A stretch of DNA of 64,000 nucleotides from Cyclobacteriaceae bacterium (GCA_023151255.1 JAKLJG010000001.1:152568-216567); one strand, 5' to 3'. Shown: positions 9,772 to 18,987, numbered from the stretch's first letter. Numbers and translations: made by a program. Notes: generated from the letters alone by a model not told the origin.

Positions 9772-11205
9772 TTAGTTTAATTGACTAATAAGGTAAGCAA
9801 ACCGAAGCAGTTTATCTTCCATAAAATCATTGGCCATAGCTTGTAGTCCAATGGGCAAGCCGGCTTTATCCTTACCGCAAGGTACGGAAATAGCCGGAAC
9901 CCCGGCCACATTGGCCTGAACGGAAAAAATATCAGCCAAGTATGCTTCAACCGGATCGGTTTTGGTTTGGTTTACCGGAAAAGCGGTGGAAGGCGTGGTG
10001 GGCGTGAGCAGTAAATCTACTTCATTTAGTAGTTGCCGGGTTGATTGGCGTATTAACCTGCGCACCTTTTGGGCTGTGGTGTAATACGAATCATAAAAGT
10101 CGGATGTTAATACAAAATTACCGAGCAGTATCCTTCGTTTTACTTCGGTACCGAAGCCTTCGGAGCGGCTTTTTTTGTACAGCGATTCTACATCGGATAC
10201 GACCTGGCTGCGATGCCCGTAACGTACACCGTCATAACGCGAAAGGTTTGAACTGGCCTCGGCCGTTGCCAGAATGTAGTAGGTGGGCAACAGATGATTG
10301 AGATAGGGAAATGTTACCGGCTTAACTGCATGGCCCTGCGCTTTAAGTTTTTCAATCGTACCAGCAACTGCATCGCGGATTTCGGGCTGAAGGGCATCGG
10401 CTTGTAACGTTTCCTGAATATAACCGATAGTAAATGGCTGTTCCTGTTTTTGCTGAATAAGCTGAGAGTAAGTTGGAACCGTTGTGTTGGAACCGGTGCT
10501 GTCATAATCATCGTTGCCTGCCACCACCTCCAGTACGCCAGCGATATCTTCAGGATGGGTACCTATGATGCCGATGCAGTCAAAAGAAGAGGCATACGCT
10601 ACCAAGCCGTACCGCGATATACGTGAATAGGTTGGTTTAAGTCCGATAACTCCGCAAAAAGCAGCGGGCTGGCGAACTGAGCCACCCGTATCGGAACCCA
10701 GCGAAACCTTGCACATATCCATTTGCACGGCAACAGCCGAACCGCCCGAGGAACCACCCGGCACCCGGCTGTTGTCGAGGCCGTTAAGTACTTTACCGAA
10801 GGCTGAATTTTCATTGGAGGATCCCATGCCGAATTCATCGCAGTTTTGCCGGCCGATAATGATGGCGTCTTCATCGAGTAAGCGCTGAACAACGGTGCTG
10901 TTGTAGGGTGGTTTATAACCGCTAAGAATTTTGCTCGCGGCCTGCATGGGGTGGCCGGCATAAGCGAGCATGTCTTTTATACCAACCACAAGGCCTGCCA
11001 GTTTTCCGGCCGTGCCATTTTTTATTTTCCCATCAATATCGTCTGCCCGGGTTAATGCTTCCTCTTCGTAAACACTCAGAAAGGCATTGAGGTGTGCGTT
11101 TGATTTGATGTTCTGCAGGTAGCGCGTCACCAGGCTTCTGCAGGTAAGGGTGCCATTAATCAAATTGTGTTGTAAGTCGCGAAAGGTTGTATGGGGCCTC
11201 AACAA
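9772..11205 (-). CDS. gatA: Asp-tRNA(Asn)/Glu-tRNA(Gln) amidotransferase subunit A
   Basis: GatA is the glutaminase/amidase subunit of GatCAB, which converts misacylated Glu-tRNA(Gln) or Asp-tRNA(Asn) to the correct amide. The amidase signature is clear: catalytic Lys in GIKDMLAYAG (~75-84), and the Ser-cisSer-Lys region SSGGSAVAV with GSDTGGSVRQPAAFCG (~152-183). Length (477) is normal. No ATG is available near the N terminus. The start is TTG at 11203-11205 or the TTG immediately after it, directly against the tatA stop, so translational coupling to tatA is likely. gatB and gatC are not in the window. Confidence 0.95.
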   Translation of the reverse strand: MLRPHTTFRDLQHNLINGTLTCRSLVTRYLQNIKSNAHLNAFLSVYEEEALTRADDIDGKIKNGTAGKLAGLVVGIKDMLAYAGHPMQAASKILSGYKPPYNSTVVQRLLDEDAIIIGRQNCDEFGMGSSNENSAFGKVLNGLDNSRVPGGSSGGSAVAVQMDMCKVSLGSDTGGSVRQPAAFCGVIGLKPTYSRISRYGLVAYASSFDCIGIIGTHPEDIAGVLEVVAGNDDYDSTGSNTTVPTYSQLIQQKQEQPFTIGYIQETLQADALQPEIRDAVAGTIEKLKAQGHAVKPVTFPYLNHLLPTYYILATAEASSNLSRYDGVRYGHRSQVVSDVESLYKKSRSEGFGTEVKRRILLGNFVLTSDFYDSYYTTAQKVRRLIRQSTRQLLNEVDLLLTPTTPSTAFPVNQTKTDPVEAYLADIFSVQANVAGVPAISVPCGKDKAGLPIGLQAMANDFMEDKLLRFAYLISQLN

Positions 11206-11415
11206 CTACTCTTCGATTTTTTTTGGTACTTCCTTGCCGGCTTCGTCTACTTCTTTTTTAACATCCTTTACGGCATCTTTAAACTCGCGGATGCCCCGGC
11301 CTAAGCCTTTTGCAAACTCAGGAATTTTTTTTGCCCCAAAGAAAATCAGCACAGCCAGGGCGATGATGATCCACTCAGCACCACCGGGCATTCCAAACAG
11401 CAGCATTGCATTCAT
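11206..11415 (-). CDS. tatA: Twin-arginine translocase subunit TatA
   Basis: This small membrane protein (69 residues) forms the pore-like part of the Tat system, which exports folded cofactor-containing proteins. It has the usual TatA plan: one N-terminal membrane segment (WIIIALAVLIFFGA, ~15-28), the FGAKKIPEFAKGLG hinge and amphipathic helix (~26-39), and a charged Lys/Glu tail. The molybdenum hydroxylase large subunit encoded at 36720-38921 has a Tat signal and would be a client. TatC is not present here. A near-consensus -7 element lies at 11434-11441. Confidence 0.95.
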   Translation of the reverse strand: MNAMLLFGMPGGAEWIIIALAVLIFFGAKKIPEFAKGLGRGIREFKDAVKDVKKEVDEAGKEVPKKIEE

Positions 11416-11433
11416 AACTTGAGATTTAACGGG

Positions 11434-11441
11434 TAAAGATA
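11434..11441 (-). promoter_or_regulatory. Possible -7 element of the tatA-gatA operon
   Basis: On the minus strand TATCTTTA matches TAnnTTTG at all but the last base, 19-26 bases before the tatA ATG. No clear TTG was found at the right distance upstream, so support is limited. Confidence 0.35.
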
Positions 11442-11487
11442 GGACTAATCAGGTGAACGAAAAAATCAATATTGAAGCGCGGATTAA

Positions 11488-12681
11488 TCAGTTCCGAAGC
11501 CACTGCTGGGGGTCCAGGGCAGTGGTGTTTTTACGTATCTGGAAACGGAGTTCTGAAATACCCTCGCTGTTCGAAAGCACCTCACCAATCTCCTGGTTGG
11601 TGGTTACGCGGTCGCCTTTGCGCACAAACACCTCGCGCAATCCGGCATATACTGAATAGTACTCTCCGTGACTAATGAGCACCGTTAGCCCAATCATTTT
11701 CAGGTCGGCTACCTCGCGTACTACGCCCTCAAAGATGGTTTTTACTTTTTCGCCCCCTTTAGTCTGGATGGTGAGCCCCTGGTTGTCCACCACCACACCT
11801 TTTAATACAGGATGATTTTGCCGGCCAAAGCCCATGGAGACAAAACCATTAACGGGCCAGGGAAATTTTTTGCGGTTTTCTTCGAAGGTTGCGGAAAGCG
11901 CCAGGTTTGCGCTGGTATTGCTTTTAGCCCGGGCTTCGCGCGCTGCACGCTCCATCTCTTCTTTAATCAGGTCGCTAATCATTTTGTCTAGCCGTGCTAC
12001 CGCTTTACGGGTTTCTTCCAAATCTTTTTTTAACGATTTTTCCTCCTTTTCCAGCGATTTAACCACCAGGCTTTGTTTCTTTTTAAGTTCGGCCAGTTGG
12101 TTGTTTTCTTTCAACTCATCATTAAGCAGGTTATTTTTTTCGGTTCGTTTCGATTCAATCTGTCGGGTTTGCCCGATGATCTCCTCCTGTACGCGCGTAA
12201 TGGCTTCGGCCTGCAGTTTTCGCTTTTCACCGTATTGCTTCATGTAACGCAGCCGAATAACCAGTTGGTCAAATGTTTGAGCGGAAAACAGAAAGGTTAA
12301 CCGGGTTGCGCTGTTATTGGCTTTTTGAGCGGCAAACAGCATGCGTGCATATTCGTCCTTCAATTTTTCTAAATCTTCTTCGAGGGCCAGTATAATGCCG
12401 TTGTTATCGGCAATTTCTTTGTTAAGCAGGTTGATTTCTTCTTTAATGGATCGGATGAGATCTTCCTGGATGCGGATGCGCTGATTAATGGCATTAAGCT
12501 CGCCCAGGGTATTCTTTTTTTTTACCGTAGTCTCAGAAAGAATTTTTTCAACCTCTTTGATTTTTTCAAGTTGCTGTTGTTTTTCTTTTTGAAGCTGCGC
12601 TTTGTTTTTCTGCTGGGCCCCGGCAGAAAACAGGAGTACCGAAAGCAGGCATGCGCCCAGTAATCCTTTACCTGCGATCAT
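11488..12681 (-). CDS. EnvC-like murein hydrolase activator (coiled coil plus degenerate LytM domain)
   Basis: The 397-residue protein has a signal peptide (ends SAGAQQ, ~24), long coiled-coil segments from ~25 to ~255 rich in Glu/Lys/Leu, and a C-terminal M23/LytM fold (~275-395). The zinc ligands of active LytM enzymes are not all kept. The motif region reads SHGEYYSVYAGL, where active enzymes have a second His in place of the Gly. This pattern is typical of EnvC-type proteins, which activate amidases at the division site and do not cut peptidoglycan themselves. It overlaps the DUF4292 gene by 14 bases, so the two are translated from one mRNA with the TPR gene upstream. Confidence 0.88.
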   Translation of the reverse strand: MIAGKGLLGACLLSVLLFSAGAQQKNKAQLQKEKQQQLEKIKEVEKILSETTVKKKNTLGELNAINQRIRIQEDLIRSIKEEINLLNKEIADNNGIILALEEDLEKLKDEYARMLFAAQKANNSATRLTFLFSAQTFDQLVIRLRYMKQYGEKRKLQAEAITRVQEEIIGQTRQIESKRTEKNNLLNDELKENNQLAELKKKQSLVVKSLEKEEKSLKKDLEETRKAVARLDKMISDLIKEEMERAAREARAKSNTSANLALSATFEENRKKFPWPVNGFVSMGFGRQNHPVLKGVVVDNQGLTIQTKGGEKVKTIFEGVVREVADLKMIGLTVLISHGEYYSVYAGLREVFVRKGDRVTTNQEIGEVLSNSEGISELRFQIRKNTTALDPQQWLRN

Positions 12682-13420
12682 ACTTCTTCGGAATGTTAAA
12701 TGGAAACTTTAGTTCCTTATCGCCCACTTCGGCCTTGTTGTATTCAAAAATAATGGTAGTGTTGAGCAGGCCGGTGGGCGATTTGTAGAGCAGGGTAATG
12801 GTGCCGTTGTACGGAAATACTTTATTGCCCACCGGCTGAAAGTTTCCGTAATTGATGGTTAAGGTATTGTGTGTATTGTTTTCCTTTAACTCCACTTTCT
12901 GAATTTTCATAGTGGTTGCACTGATGTAATTAAGAACATCTACCGTTCCGGAAGATTGCTTGAGGAGAAAGGTGGCGCTCTTTTGCTCAACTTCATCGGT
13001 TTCGTTGCGGTTAATAAGCAGGTTGCCCAGAAAAGCCGATTGAATAACCTGGTAGGTTACGTTAAAGTTAAATCGTTTAGAAAGCTCGTTATAATCAAAA
13101 ACGTAATACTCCTTATCCACATTACTGATAACCGTAATGCTGTCTTTATTGATTAATACCCGTCCGCCCTGCACTCCGATTACGGTAAAATTCATCCAGA
13201 TAACGCTGTCTTTACGTACGCGAATGTTGGCTTTTACTTCGCGTTCTTTATTTCCGTCTTTCAAAACCATACGGGCTTTACCATGGAAGTAATCAAAGTC
13301 TATCTCCTCAATAGCAAGCAATTCCTTAGGTGATACTGAAGTTATAGGAACGGCTTTTTTACTGCACGATGCCAGCAACACCGGAACAACGAAAAACCAC
13401 AGGCGTAACCGGTTATTCAT
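12668..13420 (-). CDS. DUF4292 lipoprotein
   Basis: This 250-residue protein resembles DUF4292, a Bacteroidota family with a LolA/LolB-like feel (beta-rich, lipid-anchored). The lipobox VLLASC (~14-19) is clear. The body contains an early region IDFDYFHGKARM (~40-51) like that of outer-membrane lipoprotein carriers and ends KFPFNIPKKYDRR. It overlaps the TPR gene by 8 bases upstream and the EnvC-like gene by 14 bases downstream. A role in lipoprotein or envelope handling is only an inference from this resemblance. Confidence 0.78.
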   Translation of the reverse strand: MNNRLRLWFFVVPVLLASCSKKAVPITSVSPKELLAIEEIDFDYFHGKARMVLKDGNKEREVKANIRVRKDSVIWMNFTVIGVQGGRVLINKDSITVISNVDKEYYVFDYNELSKRFNFNVTYQVIQSAFLGNLLINRNETDEVEQKSATFLLKQSSGTVDVLNYISATTMKIQKVELKENNTHNTLTINYGNFQPVGNKVFPYNGTITLLYKSPTGLLNTTIIFEYNKAEVGDKELKFPFNIPKKYDRR

Positions 13421-15170
13421 ATAATTTGCGGTCGGCTATTTTTTTATTGAGTGCTTCACTGGGTGTTTGCAGCAACTGGCGGGCCTTTTCCCACTGGTGC
13501 ACGGCAGCGGCCACTTCACCAAGTTTAAAAAGTATGTCGCCATAGTGCTCCAAGTGTGTGGCATTGGCCTTTTGGCCTGAAATGAAACGCTCCATCACTT
13601 TGCGTGCTTCTTTGTACTTCTGGCGGGCGTACAATACCCAGGCGTAGGTATCCAGGTAGGTCGGGTTATCCGGATGATCTTTTATGAGTTGAGCAGCCAG
13701 TTTTTCGGCTCGTTCAAGGTTCTCTTTTCGAAGGGCAAGGAAATAACTGTAGTTGTTTAACACAACATCGTTATTCGGGTTAAACGCAAGGGCATCTTCG
13801 TAGGCCTTATCGGATTTGGGGTAATCTTTAACAGCATTGTACGCATCGCCCAGCATCCCGTTGATTTCGGCTGTCATGGCCGGGTTGGCAGCCGCCAGTT
13901 TTTTACTTTGCTCCAAGGCACCAATGGCTGAAGGGTAATTTCTTTTCTGAAGCAAGGCTGCTCCGCGAAAATAATACAACATGGCCTGGTTGGGGTAGTA
14001 CTCTAGTGCCTTTTCAGTATGGTTAATCACGGCACTCCAATCACCGGTCTGCATTTCAATGTATAGCAGGTTTTGCCATACTTCGAAGTTTACTTCACCC
14101 GATTGTACGGCTTGCTGATATTCTTCTCTGGCTTCGTTATTCTTTCCAGTCGCCAGGTACAGGTCGCCACCTAGTATTGATACATTGGGTTCATCCGGAT
14201 AATTCTTTTTTAGCTGAGCGAGTATTTCGAGGGCAAAGGTTTCCTTAGCCGGGTCGGTGGCATTTTTTGATCGTAATTGATTTAATTCTTCATTGTACGC
14301 ACTTAAAACTACCAGTTTGCTGGTCAGGTCAACCTCCGGATCGTCAAACACGCTTCGCAATAATTTGCGAGCCTTCTCTTCTTGGTTGGTGTCGCGATAC
14401 AGACCTGCCAAAAACAGGGAAGCATGAGGTGCAACGGTATTGTCGGTAATAAATTTTTCAAGGAGGGTAATGGCCTGTGTTTTGAGATTGTACTGCGACA
14501 GATTTTCGGCAACACTAACGGCCAGTTGTTCCTCATCCGGAAATACCTGGAGTAATTTTTCTCCTTCGGTTATTGCTTCTTTTGTTTTACCCAATTCAAG
14601 ATAAAGGCGTTGTTTTTGAAGAGAGGAAGTTTCGTTAATACCGAAAAAAGTTTCAGCCCGGTTGTAGGCTTTAATGGCTTCTTCAGGTTTGCCGGCATAT
14701 TGATATACCACAGCCAGTTCATACAGGTACTCCTGCGTATTGGGCACTTCGTGCAACATGCCCTCGAACAGTTGTGCAGCGCGTTCATGGCGGGAGAGGC
14801 TGATATAAATGTTGGCACCAAGCAGGTAAAAATATTTGTTTTTGCGTTCCAACTTCAGCGCCTGCTCAATGCTTAAGGAGGCCCGCAGCAGATCGTCAGT
14901 TCGCTTACCCCTCGAAAGTACATCGGCAATTTTGTAATGCACGGTTGCATTTTCCGGATTTATCTCCAGCACTTTTTGGTAGTAGTCCAGGGCTTTGGAG
15001 TAGTCTTCCAGGATAAAATATTTTTCAGCCTCGGTAAAGTAAAATTCGGCCTCACGCGATTTTACACTGGCAAGCGAAGGGGTATCGGTCCGCTTTCTTT
15101 TTTGTGAAACGCCAGGCATGCTGCACAGGACAGCGCAGGTTAACAACAACAAGTTGATGTACGGCTTCAA
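13413..15170 (-). CDS. Secreted tetratricopeptide repeat protein
   Basis: At 585 residues this protein is almost entirely TPR repeats after a signal peptide (ends CSMPGVSQ, ~22). Repeat-like units include AEKYFILEDYSKALDYYQK (~48-66) followed by LEINPENATVHYKIA, and later ALAFNPNNDVVLNNYSYFLA (~458-477), with a further run to the C terminus. TPR arrays are protein-interaction scaffolds; the partner is unknown. It is the first gene of an overlapping trio with the DUF4292 lipoprotein and the EnvC-like activator, so a role in envelope assembly is plausible but not shown. A perfect -7 element lies 36-43 bases upstream. Confidence 0.85.
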   Translation of the reverse strand: MKPYINLLLLTCAVLCSMPGVSQKRKRTDTPSLASVKSREAEFYFTEAEKYFILEDYSKALDYYQKVLEINPENATVHYKIADVLSRGKRTDDLLRASLSIEQALKLERKNKYFYLLGANIYISLSRHERAAQLFEGMLHEVPNTQEYLYELAVVYQYAGKPEEAIKAYNRAETFFGINETSSLQKQRLYLELGKTKEAITEGEKLLQVFPDEEQLAVSVAENLSQYNLKTQAITLLEKFITDNTVAPHASLFLAGLYRDTNQEEKARKLLRSVFDDPEVDLTSKLVVLSAYNEELNQLRSKNATDPAKETFALEILAQLKKNYPDEPNVSILGGDLYLATGKNNEAREEYQQAVQSGEVNFEVWQNLLYIEMQTGDWSAVINHTEKALEYYPNQAMLYYFRGAALLQKRNYPSAIGALEQSKKLAAANPAMTAEINGMLGDAYNAVKDYPKSDKAYEDALAFNPNNDVVLNNYSYFLALRKENLERAEKLAAQLIKDHPDNPTYLDTYAWVLYARQKYKEARKVMERFISGQKANATHLEHYGDILFKLGEVAAAVHQWEKARQLLQTPSEALNKKIADRKLYE

Positions 15171-15205
15171 TGGGTTGTTTGCTTTCGGGTATCCAAACCG
15201 GATGC

Positions 15206-15213
15206 CAAAATTA
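15206..15213 (-). promoter_or_regulatory. -7 element upstream of the TPR-DUF4292-EnvC operon
   Basis: On the minus strand TAATTTTG is a perfect match to the Bacteroidota -7 consensus TAnnTTTG, about 36 bases before the start of the TPR gene. A matching TTG at -33 is not evident. Confidence 0.45.
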
Positions 15214-15245
15214 GTGAATTTTCAGCACCTCCCTGAGTTTCTTGT

Positions 15246-16685
15246 TTATGCGGTAGGTTGGGATGAGGATCGTTCTAAAAAATATACAAGCCCGCCATAC
15301 CCCAGTATAAGCCCGTTATTGAAAAACACCGCCAACCATTGATTTTGGATCGGTAACCTGGCGCTGCCGTAAATAAGAGCGAGCGCCAGTACAATGTAGA
15401 GTAGTGATTTACCGATACGATACGGTACAGGAAAATATTTTTGGCCTGTTTGGTAGCAAGCTGCCGTCATGCCGATGTAGCAGAGTAACGCGGCCAGGCT
15501 ACTGCCCACATACCCTAGAACAGGGATAAGCAAATAATTAGCGATAATGGTTATGATAGCCCCGCCAACAGAAAACAGCGTTCCATAATAAGTTTTATCG
15601 GTTAGCTTAAACCAAACCGATAAATTATAATAAATTCCAAGAAAGAGATAAGCGGTTAATAGAATCGGAACAATTACTAATCCTTCCCAATATTGTGGAT
15701 CGCCCAAAATATACTTCAACAGGTTTAAGTTGAGGCTTACCCCCAGCAGAATGAGGCAGCCGGCAATAATAAAGTAATGATTGACCCGTGCGAACAGGTT
15801 GGGCGATTGTTTATCTTGAGCATGTGAGAAGAAAAACGGTTCGGCTGCAAAACGAAATGCCTGCACAGCGAGATTCATAAATACAGCATATTTGTAGCAA
15901 GCACCGAATACACCTAAGGCATAGGTTGAAGGTTTTCCTGGATAAAAATTTTCCGGCAGCCACCACTCTAACGTAATACGCGAAAACATTTCGTTAACCA
16001 TGCCGGCCACACCGGTAAGCATTACCGGGTAGGCATAGCCAAACATGGCCGGTGTTATTTCGCGGTGATAGGAGGGCCTCCAGGCTGCCAACTGTTTTAT
16101 AAAAAAAAGAATGAGTACCGCATTGCCCAGCAGGTTAGCCAGAAAGACATACCCTATACCGATGTCTTCCTGGTAAGTTACCTTTAGAAAGTAATAGTTT
16201 AACAACAGCAACAGCGCTACGCTGGTAATCTTTGCTACCGCAAACGTGATTGGTTTTTTTTCCAGCCGCAACCGGGCAAAAGGTATGGCCACCAGTGCAT
16301 CAATGGCCATTACACCGGCAAGCCAGGTAATGTAATGCTCATTACCTGCTATGTTGAGATAAGAGGCTATTGGAAACTTAAACGCTATGATTAATAAGGA
16401 GAGGAAGAAACTGATGGTAACAACAACCGTTTGCGCCAGGTTAAACACCAGTGTTGCATCGGCACCCGGTTTGGTGGAAAACCGGAAGTAAGCGGTTTCC
16501 ATACCCCACATGTACACCACGTTGATGAACGCCACAAACGCATAGAGATAGGTAATAACACCATAGGCCTCGGGGGCAAACACAGCGGTGTGTAACGGCA
16601 ACAGCAAGAAATTAAGCACCCGGGGAACAATGGTGCCCAATCCGTAAATAGCCGTTTCGCCTGCAAGTTTTTTAATGACGCTCAT
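15246..16685 (-). CDS. Oligosaccharide/lipid-linked polysaccharide flippase (Wzx/MATE-like)
   Basis: This 479-residue integral membrane protein has about 12-14 hydrophobic segments. Its start, AGETAIYGLGTIVPRVLNF (~8-26), is typical of Bacteroidota polysaccharide biosynthesis proteins of the MOP exporter superfamily. Such proteins flip lipid-linked glycans across the inner membrane for surface polysaccharide or LPS assembly. No glycosyltransferase genes flank it, so the substrate cannot be guessed. It is followed on the minus strand, 75 bases on, by the TPR operon. Confidence 0.85.
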   Translation of the reverse strand: MSVIKKLAGETAIYGLGTIVPRVLNFLLLPLHTAVFAPEAYGVITYLYAFVAFINVVYMWGMETAYFRFSTKPGADATLVFNLAQTVVVTISFFLSLLIIAFKFPIASYLNIAGNEHYITWLAGVMAIDALVAIPFARLRLEKKPITFAVAKITSVALLLLLNYYFLKVTYQEDIGIGYVFLANLLGNAVLILFFIKQLAAWRPSYHREITPAMFGYAYPVMLTGVAGMVNEMFSRITLEWWLPENFYPGKPSTYALGVFGACYKYAVFMNLAVQAFRFAAEPFFFSHAQDKQSPNLFARVNHYFIIAGCLILLGVSLNLNLLKYILGDPQYWEGLVIVPILLTAYLFLGIYYNLSVWFKLTDKTYYGTLFSVGGAIITIIANYLLIPVLGYVGSSLAALLCYIGMTAACYQTGQKYFPVPYRIGKSLLYIVLALALIYGSARLPIQNQWLAVFFNNGLILGYGGLVYFLERSSSQPTA

Positions 16686-16709
16686 GGTATTATTAACTTC
16701 AGCTTATGC

Positions 16710-16723
16710 TGGAACGTATTCCA
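16710..16723. repeat. Inverted repeat between divergent flippase and T9SS cargo genes
   Basis: TGGAACGTATTCCA has perfect 5-base arms around a 4-base centre. It lies in the 104-base region between two divergent genes, 25 bases from the flippase start, and could be an operator or a small leader hairpin. A shorter AGC/GCT dyad is adjacent. Confidence 0.35.
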
Positions 16724-16741
16724 TAATTTAAACATAGAGGT

Positions 16742-16749
16742 TACTTTTG
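16742..16749 (+). promoter_or_regulatory. -7 element for the T9SS cargo gene
   Basis: TACTTTTG is a perfect TAnnTTTG match 40 bases before the start at 16790. The -33 region is not clearly TTTG. Confidence 0.45.
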
Positions 16750-16789
16750 AGTAAAAAAATACATTATTGGTCGGTATAGTTGGCTTTTT

Positions 16790-17905
16790 ATGCGATTAAA
16801 ACACATCTGTTTCATTTTGACCATCCCTTTGATAATCACTTCCGCAATTGGTCCGGTTTTTTCCCAAACCTGTACTATAAGCGGATCGGGCACCATTAAC
16901 TGGGATAATACATCTCCCCCGGCCTGTACCGAAGGAGGCACCGCGGGGAGCGCATCTATAATTATTGTTCCTGTTGGTGTTACATTGAATTTTAACAATA
17001 ACTCAGATACCTGGACGGGTACACGCATAGAGGTTTTCGGAACATTGTCGATTTCCGCCCCCGGGCAGGTATTCATTAACAGCAATGTAGTTGTTAAAAA
17101 TGGAGGCTTATTGCAGATAAGCAGCAAACTTAATCTGGGTTCCACATCCGGCTGCGGATATACGTTAATAGTTGAGACAGGAGGCACCGTGGATATTGTT
17201 GGCGGAACGCCAGACCGACTAAATATTTGTGGTGTAGAGATTGCGCGTGGCGGAGGCGCTGGTTGTAATCCTTACCCCGCGGGTCCGTTACCTTATTGCG
17301 AACCAGGCGGTGGATTTACAGGCCCTACCGGTTTTGATGAAAATGGATATAACCCCACGCTGCCTGTAACCTTGCTTTATCTTATTGCAGAACCCGGTGA
17401 TAATCAAATTGTCCTGAGGTGGGCTACCGAAAAAGAGGAGGGCTTCGACAAGTTTGTTATTCAGCGCGCGGTTGGAAATCTATCGTTTGAAGATTTGGGT
17501 GAAATACAAGGTGCCGGATATGATATTTACTCACTTAGGAAATATGAATTTACCGATGACCACCCGCTACTTGGTACAAACTACTACCGCCTTAAAGCCG
17601 TTGACGTGGACGGATCATTCGAATACTTTGGTCCGGTGTCAGTATTGTATCAGGGTGAAAGAATAATATGGGTAACTCCAAATCCTTCTTCGGGTGAACG
17701 GGTTATCCTGCAGTTGAATTTTTCTCCGTCTGATGGCGACCGGATTCAGATTTTTAACCAGGTGGGTGCCCTGCTCTGGGAAGTTTCGGCCAGCCAGGTA
17801 AACGGTGAATTTCAGTTTGAACAAAACCTAAGTCCCGGAGTGTACCTGCTCCGATATGCTTCAGCAACATTTACGCAAGTGGTACGGTTTGTTGTAGCCA
17901 GGTAA
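16790..17905 (+). CDS. Secreted protein with T9SS type A sorting domain
   Basis: This 371-residue protein has a signal peptide (ends GPVFSQ, ~26). Its N-terminal region (~27-180) of short hydrophobic strands separated by Gly/Thr/Asn turns suggests a right-handed beta-helix or similar repetitive fold. Next comes a fibronectin-like region that begins LPVTLLYLIAEPGDNQIVLRW (~195) and continues to FEYFGPVSV (~285). The C-terminal ~75 residues form a T9SS sorting domain, with the PNPSSGE start, the NLSPGVYLLRY core and the final VVRFVVAR. T9SS cargo crosses the outer membrane through the SprA channel, whose gene is in this window. No enzymatic motif is visible; an adhesive or structural surface role is only a guess. 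Confidence 0.85.
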   Translation: MRLKHICFILTIPLIITSAIGPVFSQTCTISGSGTINWDNTSPPACTEGGTAGSASIIIVPVGVTLNFNNNSDTWTGTRIEVFGTLSISAPGQVFINSNVVVKNGGLLQISSKLNLGSTSGCGYTLIVETGGTVDIVGGTPDRLNICGVEIARGGGAGCNPYPAGPLPYCEPGGGFTGPTGFDENGYNPTLPVTLLYLIAEPGDNQIVLRWATEKEEGFDKFVIQRAVGNLSFEDLGEIQGAGYDIYSLRKYEFTDDHPLLGTNYYRLKAVDVDGSFEYFGPVSVLYQGERIIWVTPNPSSGERVILQLNFSPSDGDRIQIFNQVGALLWEVSASQVNGEFQFEQNLSPGVYLLRYASATFTQVVRFVVAR

Positions 17906-17911
17906 CTGATG

Positions 17912-18871
17912 TTAAGCCTCTTGTGCCAGCAGCGCAGGCAGGTGCTCAAGAATTTCTTTGGTCATTTCCGGTAATCCGAACTGATGTTGCCAGCCCCAGT
18001 CCTGGCGGGCGCGCGAGTCGTCAATGGATTTAGGCCAGCTATCGGCAATGGCCTGACGAAAATCGGGGTTATACGTGATGGTAAATTCAGGAATATGTTT
18101 TTTTATCTCTGCGGCAATTTCTGCCGGTGAAAAACTCATGGCTGAAATATTATAGCTCGACCGGATTTTAACTTTTTCAGTAGGTGCCTCCATTAAATCC
18201 AAGGTTGCCTTTACGGCATCGTCCATGTACATCATGGGCAGGTACGTATCGGGCTTGAGGAAGCATTCGAATTTTTTTTCAGTAAGTGCTTTGAAGAAAA
18301 TATCCACAGCATAATCGGTGGTGCCGCCACCGGGTTTGGTTTTATAGCCAATCAACCCCGGATACCGCAAGCTTCGTACATCTACACCTTTATTTCGAAA
18401 ATACCAGTCGCACCACCGTTCACCGGCCAGTTTGGTGATGCCGTAAATAGTGGTTGGATCCATCGTGGTATCCTGCGGGGTGTTTTGTTTGGGAGTTGTC
18501 GGTCCAAAGGCGGCAATCGAACTGGGCCAGTACACCTTATCCAGTTTAAACTCAACGGCTGCATCCAGCACATGGATCAGTCCATCCATGTTCAGGTGCC
18601 AGGCAAACTTCGGATTTTTTTCACCGGTGGCCGAAAGTACAGCAGCAAGGTGATAGACCTGGGTTATGTTATTTTTTTGAATGAACTCGAACAGGTGTTT
18701 TTGTTTCAGTACATCCAGTATTTCAAAATTTCCTTGCGAAAGAATTCCCTGTGGATCTTTTATATCTGTGGCAAAAACATTTTCCTTGCCGTATAACTTC
18801 CACAGGCCCTGAACAAGTTCCGATCCAAGTTGGCCGCCTGCCCCGATAACTAATATTTTTTGTGTTTTCAT
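17912..18871 (-). CDS. L-threonine 3-dehydrogenase, SDR/epimerase type
   Basis: The 319-residue protein belongs to the NAD-dependent epimerase/dehydratase (extended SDR) family. It has the Rossmann motif VIGAGGQLGSELV (~7-19) and the catalytic YGITK (Tyr-x3-Lys, ~140-144). The SDR-type threonine dehydrogenase converts L-threonine to 2-amino-3-ketobutyrate, the substrate of the kbl product encoded divergently 116 bases away. That pairing is why threonine dehydrogenase is preferred over UDP-sugar epimerase. The start at 18871 (MKTQKILVIG) is preferred over an in-frame ATG 35 codons upstream, because the extra residues resemble no part of the family and would cover the kbl promoter. Confidence 0.85.
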   Translation of the reverse strand: MKTQKILVIGAGGQLGSELVQGLWKLYGKENVFATDIKDPQGILSQGNFEILDVLKQKHLFEFIQKNNITQVYHLAAVLSATGEKNPKFAWHLNMDGLIHVLDAAVEFKLDKVYWPSSIAAFGPTTPKQNTPQDTTMDPTTIYGITKLAGERWCDWYFRNKGVDVRSLRYPGLIGYKTKPGGGTTDYAVDIFFKALTEKKFECFLKPDTYLPMMYMDDAVKATLDLMEAPTEKVKIRSSYNISAMSFSPAEIAAEIKKHIPEFTITYNPDFRQAIADSWPKSIDDSRARQDWGWQHQFGLPEMTKEILEHLPALLAQEA

Positions 18872-18949
18872 CCGTATCGCAACAGGCCGAAAGTTAGGTA
18901 ATTTTAATGCTTTTGAGTCAATAACAAGGTCAGTTTTGCCGGAAGCGTA

Positions 18950-18957
18950 TAACTTTG
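18950..18957 (+). promoter_or_regulatory. -7 element of kbl
   Basis: TAACTTTG is a perfect TAnnTTTG match 30 bases before the kbl ATG. No TTG was found at the usual -33 distance. Confidence 0.45.
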
Positions 18958-18987
18958 CTCTCGTCATTAAAAACATAACCCTTCAGC

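Noticed and set aside
17912..18976. Longer form of the threonine dehydrogenase gene with 35 extra N-terminal residues
   Set aside because: The extra residues do not resemble the family and would overlap the kbl promoter; the Rossmann motif fits a start at 18871.
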